From Microcaldota archaeon (GTDB taxonomy: Archaea; Micrarchaeota; Micrarchaeia; Micrarchaeales; CABMGC01): a stretch of 34,639 nt of DNA. Made by a program: the position numbers and the translations under genes. The stretch is from positions 1 through 34,639 of the forward strand of contig DAHWIK010000008.1 in assembly GCA_027345185.1 (NCBI GenBank). Direction: 5' to 3'. The notes under the pieces were generated by a model. That model made no database searches and had not been told where the DNA came from. It was given only the letters and a program-made list of their open reading frames with translations. Positions 29,070 to 34,639 of the stretch are shown one piece after another (the first letter of the stretch is position 1; each line of letters opens with the position of its first letter).

Positions 29070-31634
29070 TTGGCATCATCACCAGACGCAAAACCGAAGA
29101 GCGATACAGTTAGTCCTAAAGCCAAGGAGATCTACAAGAAGGCAGGGACTCTGTTCGAGGAGAACAAGTTTGACGAGGCCATAGAAGCCTACGGCCAGGC
29201 GATAGCAGAGGATCCGAACTATGCAAGTGCGTATTTCAACAGGGCACTTGCCTATGCGATACTAAACAAATATGCAGATGCGACAAGGGACGCAGAAAAG
29301 GTACTTGACATAGAACCAGACAGCTACGACGCGCCATACGTGATGGGAATAATAGCGGAATACCAGAACGACTTCCAGGGAGCGAAGGAGTGGTACGAGA
29401 AGGCGTTGTCAAGGAACCCGAAATACGAACAGGCAAGGTCAAGGCTTGAGCAGCTGAAGAAGAAGTCTGAGAAGCACCCCGAGCTTCCAACAGGCAACAA
29501 GGAGAAAGGAGTAGTTGATGAGACAGTCGTGGAAGAGGGGCAGATTAAGAAAATTAGGTTCCACAAATCCACTATCACATTCAAGGACGTGGTGGGGATG
29601 GATAAGCAGAAGAAGGTAATCCACGACAACATAATACTCGCAATAAGGAAGCCTGACCTGCTCAAAGCATACGGAAAGAAGCTCGGCCTCGGCGTTATCT
29701 TTTATGGTCCTCCAGGCAACGGAAAATGCGTGGCTGCCGATACAAAGGTATTGCTACCAGATGGAAGATATGTGTCGATCAAAGAAGTTGTTGAGAAGAA
29801 GGAGCCCCAGATCCTAACTCTGACCCCAATGCATAAACTTGCTGTAAAGAATGTGACTGGGTGGTGGAAGCTTCCAGGCAAGCCTCTCCTGCGAATAACT
29901 ACTAAGAGAAACCGTATATTAGAGTGCACTCCTGAACATCCATTACTAATAGGGTCTGACTGGGTAGAGGCGTCCACGTTGAAGGAGGGAGATAGAATAG
30001 GCGTGCCTAGGCATATGCCTATCTTTGGGTCAGTTAACATGCGGGAATGCGAAGTTAAGCTCTTAGCATACTTTATAACTGAAGGAGGCCTTACACAGGG
30101 AAAGGCCTGCTTTACTAATTCAGACATTGAAGTTTTAGAGGATTTCCAGTCTGCAGTAAAACAGTTTGATTCAGTACTGCACATAAATGTGCAGTCGAAG
30201 GATGGAAGAGTCATGACAATGTACGTTAATGGACATATGACTGGAGGAAAGGAGAGGAACTCAATGCAGCTATTCCTGGACAAAAGTGAATTATCATTTA
30301 CAAATTCTTATGAAAGGGAGGTGCCAAAAGCAGTATTTACTTTGCCCAAACGCCTACTTGCGTTATTCTTAAATCGTCTATTCACTGGTGATGGCTGGTT
30401 CCAAGTAAATAGCAAACACAGTGGCATATATGGTACAAAGGAGATGAGAGCAATAGGATACGCAAGTAACTCTGAAAGGCTGGTTAGAGATATCCATCAT
30501 CTTCTCCTGAGATTTGGGATCTTGTCAAATATTTATCATATGGGCAAAGGAAATTGGGAGCTAATAGTTCATAGAAACAGGGATATCGACATCTTCATAG
30601 AAGAAATAGGTATGTTTGGAAAGAAGGCAGATAAATTAGTTAAGAAAAAGGACAGTTGGGGCAAGATAAAGAAACATGGAGGCAACAGAGTAGTTTATGA
30701 AGAAATAAAGAAAATAGAAACACTTCCTGCACCAGAGTACGTTTATGATCTTACAGTAGATGAAACCCATAATTTCATAGCGAATGACTTCTTCGTGCAC
30801 AACACCTATTTAGTAAACGCAATAGGAGGAGAAACAGGATCGAACGTAATCATTGCTGCAATCAACCAGATAGTGGACATGTATGCGGGAAACACCGAAA
30901 AGAACATGCACGCGATATTTGAGCAGGCAAGAAAAGCAACGCCCTGCATCATCTTCTTCGACGAGCTTGATGCTCTGGGAGTGAAAAGGGGAGGCGACGG
31001 AGGAGGCGGAGAGGGTCAGAGCTTCATGCGTATGGCAGTGAACCAGTTCCTTCAGGAGATGGACGGAGTAGAGAAGAATCCAGAGGGGATATTCGTAATA
31101 GGGGCTACCAACGCGCCGTGGGACATCGATCCTGCACTAAAGAGAAGCAAAAGATTCGGAGAGACAATCTACATGCCGCCTCCTGACTACAAGACAAGGA
31201 AAGGGGCATTCAAATATCACACCCGCAATATGCCTCTCGCGCACATAGACTACAGCAGGCTTGCGCGTGCCACAATGGGATTTTCTTCAGCAGACATTGA
31301 AGAGATATGCGACAAAGCCGCACTTATCCCTGCTGTTGAAGAGGACGCGGGAGGTAAGAGGAGAAAAGTAAGGATGGGCGACTTCCTCAAGATGATAAAG
31401 ACCCATGGGAACACTCTTGACGAATGGTATGGGATGGTCAAGAAGGATATAATAAGCAAGACGGAGACGCAGATAGTGGATGGAAAGAAACAGGTGACTG
31501 TAAAGGAGGGCAAGCTCGGCCCTGAGGAAAAGAACAAATACAAGGCGCTAATAAAGGACGTGAAGAGGAATTCAAACCCAGTCTACATATTCGTGAAGAA
31601 GCTTGTAAGATGGTTCTCTCTTTATATAATATAG
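29070..31634 (+). CDS. TPR-AAA+ ATPase interrupted by an intein
   Basis: An 854-residue precursor; removing the intein (220-578) leaves 495 residues. Residues about 18-120 are three TPR repeats (FDEAIEAYGQAIAEDPNYASAYFNRAL), a protein-docking module. The AAA domain begins FKDVVGMDKQKK. Walker A is GPPGNGK|T, split by the intein after K219. Walker B is IIFFDELDALG (D631, E632), and GATNAPWDIDPALKRSKRF gives sensor 1 and arginine-finger regions of the Vps4/p97/proteasomal ATPase group. A C-terminal extension of about 90 residues is rich in charge. Likely a remodelling ATPase for protein complexes; the partner is unknown. The start is TTG 29070. Confidence 0.9.
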   Translation: MASSPDAKPKSDTVSPKAKEIYKKAGTLFEENKFDEAIEAYGQAIAEDPNYASAYFNRALAYAILNKYADATRDAEKVLDIEPDSYDAPYVMGIIAEYQNDFQGAKEWYEKALSRNPKYEQARSRLEQLKKKSEKHPELPTGNKEKGVVDETVVEEGQIKKIRFHKSTITFKDVVGMDKQKKVIHDNIILAIRKPDLLKAYGKKLGLGVIFYGPPGNGKCVAADTKVLLPDGRYVSIKEVVEKKEPQILTLTPMHKLAVKNVTGWWKLPGKPLLRITTKRNRILECTPEHPLLIGSDWVEASTLKEGDRIGVPRHMPIFGSVNMRECEVKLLAYFITEGGLTQGKACFTNSDIEVLEDFQSAVKQFDSVLHINVQSKDGRVMTMYVNGHMTGGKERNSMQLFLDKSELSFTNSYEREVPKAVFTLPKRLLALFLNRLFTGDGWFQVNSKHSGIYGTKEMRAIGYASNSERLVRDIHHLLLRFGILSNIYHMGKGNWELIVHRNRDIDIFIEEIGMFGKKADKLVKKKDSWGKIKKHGGNRVVYEEIKKIETLPAPEYVYDLTVDETHNFIANDFFVHNTYLVNAIGGETGSNVIIAAINQIVDMYAGNTEKNMHAIFEQARKATPCIIFFDELDALGVKRGGDGGGGEGQSFMRMAVNQFLQEMDGVEKNPEGIFVIGATNAPWDIDPALKRSKRFGETIYMPPPDYKTRKGAFKYHTRNMPLAHIDYSRLARATMGFSSADIEEICDKAALIPAVEEDAGGKRRKVRMGDFLKMIKTHGNTLDEWYGMVKKDIISKTETQIVDGKKQVTVKEGKLGPEEKNKYKALIKDVKRNSNPVYIFVKKLVRWFSLYII
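29727..30803 (+). other. Intein with LAGLIDADG homing endonuclease in the Walker A loop
   Basis: 359 residues, from C (first intein residue) to HN (end), followed by T as the +1 nucleophile. Block A is CVAADTKVLLPDG; block B has the T-x-x-H (ECTPEHPLL); block F/G reads YVYDLTVDETHNFIANDFFVHN in two parts. The endonuclease core is shown by LLAYFITEGG and LNRLFTGDGW, the two LAGLIDADG-type helices. Splicing residues are all present, so it should splice. The insertion point, the P-loop of an ATPase, is a favoured conserved site. A/T content is slightly above the host gene. Confidence 0.93.
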
Positions 31635-31642
31635 GTTTGTAC

Positions 31643-31999
31643 ATGTCGGTAAAATACGTTGACAATTCTGAGCTGGTAATACATCACGCATACGATGTCA
31701 GCGTGGACGACCTGATGAGGTTCTGCATCGCAAGATCGCACAACTCTCCGACATTATATTGGGCTAATGGGATTGCGTTTTACTATGAGCAGATACCGCC
31801 TATGATGAACGCCAAGGTCGAAGAGGACTTCCTGAACGGCAAGGATCACTGGGCAGAAGTCTACTACTCGGATATGGGCGACTACAAAGACACCTTGGAG
31901 ATGAGCGACGGCGAGTTCAGAGGTGCAAAGATAAGGGTGGTTGACGCCTCGAAGTTCATGCCGCACAAGGACTTTGCAAAATGGGCGAAGGGCAGATAG
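31643..31999 (+). CDS. Unknown protein downstream of the AAA ATPase
   Basis: A 118-residue soluble protein from ATG 31643, eight bases after the ATPase stop; an in-frame start at 31610 would overlap the ATPase gene. It reads MSVKYVDNSELVIHHAYDVS, with aromatic-rich middle (LYWANGIAFYYEQIPP) and a basic end (KWAKGR). No family is recognised. Tight spacing suggests the same operon as the ATPase and perhaps a partner or substrate role. Confidence 0.65.
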   Translation: MSVKYVDNSELVIHHAYDVSVDDLMRFCIARSHNSPTLYWANGIAFYYEQIPPMMNAKVEEDFLNGKDHWAEVYYSDMGDYKDTLEMSDGEFRGAKIRVVDASKFMPHKDFAKWAKGR

Positions 32000-32071
32000 G
32001 TTTAAATTCTTGAATGTGATAAGCTTCTTGTTATTCAGGCGACATAGGATAATCAAGGCACAGATGATAGA

Positions 32072-32731
32072 GTGGATTCAATAATAGGTAGAGACATCTC
32101 TGCTGACTCAAAGGATACTGGCAAGGTCATGACGAACTCGGAGATGCTAAAGGATGTCGTCAGGCAGCACTGGCACCAAAAGCTCGACGGCACAGACAAG
32201 GCCAAGGTGAAGGCACTTGCAAATGAGATTGATATTCATCTCGCAAACATAACAAACGTGGTAGACCCGCTTGACTACGAGATATTCTGTGTGCCTAACA
32301 TGATATCGCACTCCAAGCACATGTCAAGGGATGAATTCGACAAGTATCTCAGGCTGATGGAGTCCATGGCGTATGGATACTCATCTGTATTCGGGAGCGA
32401 TGTTGCCGGACTTGCGCTCATAGGGATATCATCAAAGGCTAAGAACGTAAGCGGAGTAGAGAGATATCATAAGCTGCTCTCAGCACACGTCGAATCTAAG
32501 ATCAAGACCTATCATTCCAAGATAGAGAAGAGGAAGAGGCACGTAGACGGCCTTTATTTCAGGGTGAGAACGCATGAGAGGAGCATACTCAGATTCTTCA
32601 GGAGGGGCAGGATATCCAAGCTTACAAGAAGGATAGACTACGGCATACGCAGAGTCGAGTCTCTGAACTACAAGTTCGACAAGTTCAATGGCATATACAG
32701 GAACCTTAAGCTACGGAGCAACAAAGATTAA
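32072..32731 (+). CDS. Unknown helical, basic protein
   Basis: A 219-residue protein starting at GTG 32072 (ATG 32129 is the next choice). The C-terminal 80 residues are strongly basic and helical (KRKRHVDGLYFRVRTHERSILRFFRRGRISKLTRR), suggesting nucleic acid or membrane-surface contact or a coiled coil. A TATA-like GTTTAAATT is near 32000. No family or catalytic motif is recognised. Confidence 0.65.
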   Translation: MDSIIGRDISADSKDTGKVMTNSEMLKDVVRQHWHQKLDGTDKAKVKALANEIDIHLANITNVVDPLDYEIFCVPNMISHSKHMSRDEFDKYLRLMESMAYGYSSVFGSDVAGLALIGISSKAKNVSGVERYHKLLSAHVESKIKTYHSKIEKRKRHVDGLYFRVRTHERSILRFFRRGRISKLTRRIDYGIRRVESLNYKFDKFNGIYRNLKLRSNKD

Positions 32732-32752
32732 CTTTGCACTCCAATTTCCGTT

Positions 32753-33336
32753 ATGCGACAGTTGACTGAGCTGACCCTGCGTGGGGGAAAGGCTCCAAGG
32801 TGGCTATTTGGGCGGATGGTAAGGCTTAGCGGAGCGATATCCGAAGCGATAATGGACGAGTACGGACCGGATGAGCTGCTGCTCAGGCTCTGCGACAGCA
32901 ACTGGTTCCAGGCCTTGTCCTGCGCAATAGGATATGACTGGCACAGCGGCGGCACTACGACCGTGACAATGGGAGCGCTAAAGGAGGCGCTTAAGGATAA
33001 CACAGAGATATCTATAGCGGGAGGCAAGGGAAAGGCAGGCGGGATAAGTGAGACTGCAGAAGGTCCTGCTGGCCAGGTCAATGCGGCGGACATTGCAATA
33101 AGGAAGGTATTCTCAAAGATATATCCAGAAATTTCTAAGGTAGTACTGATAGATTACGGAGTAGTCCTGACTGGCATGTTAAGAACACGGAGAGCGCTGT
33201 CAGAGTAGTCATGGAATTCTCAGATGGCAATGAGAAGTGGAAGTGTACTGGAGTGTCAAAGAACGTGACAAGCGCTTTAATTGATTCGCTTACAGATGGT
33301 CTCAACTATTACCTCTATAAGGACAGGAAATACTGA
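32753..33336 (+). pseudogene. Chimeric remnant: DUF763 head joined to isopropylmalate/citramalate synthase tail
   Basis: Residues 1-100 (LTLRGGKAPRWLFGRMVRLSG; NWFQALSCAIGYDWHSGGTTT) are the N terminus of an archaeal DUF763 protein, normally about 370 residues. From about 33062 the sequence changes to the C-terminal allosteric (LeuA dimer) domain of 2-isopropylmalate or citramalate synthase: GQVNAADIAIRKVFSKI, then VVLIDYGVVL. The frame then breaks at about 33180. The rest continues in another frame (33181-33336) as NTESAVRVVMEFSDGNEKW and GVSKNVTSALIDSL. So an internal deletion fused two gene ends and a frameshift followed. The 151-residue open frame ending at 33208 may still be translated. 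Confidence 0.75.
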
Positions 33337-33345
33337 AGATGGGCA

Positions 33346-34311
33346 TTACACTACATGACCAGGAAGCGTGTCTATTCCTGACTGCGATGAAGAATTTGAA
33401 ATTGAAGTCTCATTCATGTAAAAAGAGAAGCTACCATCAGGTCCGGAGAAGATCGCTGACAGGCTCAATGGAACATAGTACGTATCAGATAGGCACATGC
33501 CGAATATCCCAGAACCAGTATTAGTGCCGTTAGAGCTAGCCTGAGCGAGTGTTCCTGAAATGTATGTGCAGTTCTGGCCATGATATTCGCTTTGGTAAAC
33601 ATCTGTGTAAGAGGGGGTTATCCCGAACTGGCTTAATTGATAGAAGTCAAAATTGGAGATATCGTTCATTTTAATGCCGAGAAGCTCGCTGCCTGCATTG
33701 CATTGCACATTCCTGCTTCCGAAAAGCACGCCGTTCTCATTGCCGGATGATGCTGCGGTTAGGTTGAAGTTTTCGCATGTGAAAGTTCCGTTTGAAAGCC
33801 CGAGATAGATTATGTTAACGTCGCCAAATACAGACGCGCTCGTGGCATTTATATCAAATCTGCTGATGTCCCCATATCTTGATAATGATACATTGAGTGG
33901 GGAATTGAATGCAAGTAAGCTTGCAGCCCCTGTTCCGTGTGCATATATCTTGCCGGCATAATCAACTGTGAATTCAGATATGTTTGAGAGATGCGATGAC
34001 GTTAGATTGGCAAGTTGCTGTGTTGCAGTAAAGCTTTGAAGGCTGGGGAGAACAGCAAGATTGGATTTTGGCGCGGAATTAAGATTCTGGAATACTGGAA
34101 GTTGCTGCAAACCTTTGGATCCCACATAATTAAGTCCGATAAAGGCCAATCCGGCTATTATTAGCAATCCTATTATTGCAAGCGCGGCTTTTGCAAGCGG
34201 AAATGCCTTCTTAGATGAGCTGATTGCACCTTTTGCAACCGTGATCTTCTTTGCTAGCCGTGGTTCTGTCTGTCTCTTGCCCTTGCCGTTCAGATCGGAT
34301 TGCTTTGCCAT
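33346..34311 (-). CDS. Membrane-anchored surface protein
   Basis: A 321-residue protein. Residues 1-40 are basic and cytoplasmic, residues about 41-65 form one transmembrane helix (AALAIIGLLIIAGLAFIGLNYVG), and the rest is outside: rich in Ser, Thr, Asn and Gly, with many N-x-S/T sequons and a few cysteines that could pair. This is a type II or uncleaved-signal-anchor layout typical of archaeal envelope proteins. No known domain is recognised. Its TATA box is near 34343-34352 on the minus strand. Confidence 0.75.
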   Translation of the reverse strand: MAKQSDLNGKGKRQTEPRLAKKITVAKGAISSSKKAFPLAKAALAIIGLLIIAGLAFIGLNYVGSKGLQQLPVFQNLNSAPKSNLAVLPSLQSFTATQQLANLTSSHLSNISEFTVDYAGKIYAHGTGAASLLAFNSPLNVSLSRYGDISRFDINATSASVFGDVNIIYLGLSNGTFTCENFNLTAASSGNENGVLFGSRNVQCNAGSELLGIKMNDISNFDFYQLSQFGITPSYTDVYQSEYHGQNCTYISGTLAQASSNGTNTGSGIFGMCLSDTYYVPLSLSAIFSGPDGSFSFYMNETSISNSSSQSGIDTLPGHVV

Positions 34312-34425
34312 AACATCGCAATACTATACATATTAGCACATATAAATATTTCTGAAGACAGATGATAATCGAGAACGGAAAGCAGTGGGAGTCCTAACAA
34401 CTGACAGAAAGACATACGTGACCAG

Positions 34426-34473
34426 AATATAGCAGATCTAGAAAGTAATACAACACATTGTCAAGTAAGAAGT
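34426..34473. repeat. 48-bp repeat, copy B, at the IS110 left end
   Basis: 46 of 48 bases match 1604-1651. It lies 86 bases before the recombinase start codon, and similarity ends sharply on both sides. The upstream edge near 34426 is a candidate for the element's left boundary. Confidence 0.7.
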
Positions 34474-34505
34474 CCGACATGTTTAATTCCTCCTCCTGGC
34501 ACCTA

Positions 34506-34537
34506 ACGCCGCAACAAGTCAGATAATGTTGCGGCGT
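34506..34537 (+). ncRNA. Hairpin in the IS110 leader, candidate bridge (seek) RNA part
   Basis: ACGCCGCAACA (34506-34516) pairs perfectly with TGTTGCGGCGT (34527-34537), 11 bp with a 10-base loop (AGTCAGATAA), 21 bases before the recombinase ATG. IS110-group elements encode a structured RNA in this non-coding left end that pairs with target and donor DNA. The hairpin is a fact of the sequence; its membership in such an RNA, whose ends cannot be set here, is inference. Confidence 0.45.
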
Positions 34538-34558
34538 GATGTATAAACAGGTGCAAAC

Positions 34559-34639
34559 ATGGAAATAGCAATAGATCTAGGAAAGCGAAAGAGTTACGTT
34601 GTCATGGAAGACAACGGCAGATTGGTAAAGGAAGGCTAC
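34559..34639 (+). CDS. IS110-family recombinase, first 27 residues
   Basis: MEIAIDLGKRKSYVVMED followed by NGRLVKEGY is the opening of an IS110-type DEDD recombinase: the first aspartate of the RuvC-like site is D6 (IDLGK). The gene runs off the window. The typical leader with a strong hairpin supports the call. Whether the rest of the gene is intact is unseen. Confidence 0.82.
   Translation, partial: MEIAIDLGKRKSYVVMEDNGRLVKEGY

Noticed and set aside
29702-30283. Open frame of 193 codons on the minus strand inside the intein
   Set aside because: It is antisense to the well-supported intein and ATPase frame, has no recognisable family, and no promoter or ribosome binding site.

Overview
The window looks archaeal. 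Promoters are A/T-rich TATA boxes about 25 bases before the start of transcription, several genes look leaderless, and the tRNA gene lacks an encoded CCA. The protein set is also archaeal: NreA, a UPF0330-type VapB with VapC, NikR, Lrp-like regulators, a DUF763 remnant and a TPR-AAA ATPase with an intein. Genes are short, tightly packed and often unfamiliar, and several are reduced or broken, which suggests a small-genome lineage such as Micrarchaeota/DPANN. That placement is an inference, not shown by any marker gene.

Layout. 1-1650: the edge of an IS200/IS605-type element (tnpB), an unknown gene, an acetyltransferase, and a 48-bp repeat that recurs at the other end of the window. 1658-6560: an Lrp-like regulator diverges from a row of genes (RAM-like protein, two tiny membrane proteins, HerA/VirB4-like ATPase), followed by a VapBC toxin-antitoxin pair. 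6565-10875: NreA, Nudix hydrolase, M24 peptidase, tRNA-Pro(CGG), cation/proton antiporter. 10914-15905: two divergent gene pairs that together form one pathway. Aspartokinase and aspartate-semialdehyde dehydrogenase make aspartate semialdehyde; carboxynorspermidine dehydrogenase and decarboxylase would join it to a diamine and decarboxylate the product to (nor)spermidine.

15925-22440: a 6.5-kb island with transposon-like borders. It has 19-bp terminal inverted repeats (18/19 identical), a flanking TTGCAAA duplication, subterminal arrays of a TGCTCCTAAAGT motif with 20-bp period, and two inward-facing copies of the same 15-bp promoter. It carries a two-gene BcgI-like restriction-modification system with foreign-looking arginine codons, a SWIM-domain DDE transposase split by a frameshift, and three or four unrecognised small proteins. 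This is the best candidate for an undescribed mobile defence unit in the window.

22451-29000: mostly core genes. They include a gene with a hairpin over its ribosome binding site, a NicO-like metal transporter divergent from nikR with a palindromic operator between them, an acetyltransferase, half of an MFS transporter, a thioesterase, RNase HII (no canonical start codon), a PRC-barrel protein, a winged-helix regulator and RNase HI. 29070-34639: a TPR-AAA ATPase whose Walker A loop is interrupted by a 359-residue intein, two unknown proteins, a chimeric pseudogene (DUF763 head joined to a 2-isopropylmalate/citramalate synthase tail), a secreted surface protein, and the left end and first 27 codons of an IS110-family recombinase, preceded by a perfect 11-bp hairpin. 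No gene-free stretch exceeds 300 bases.
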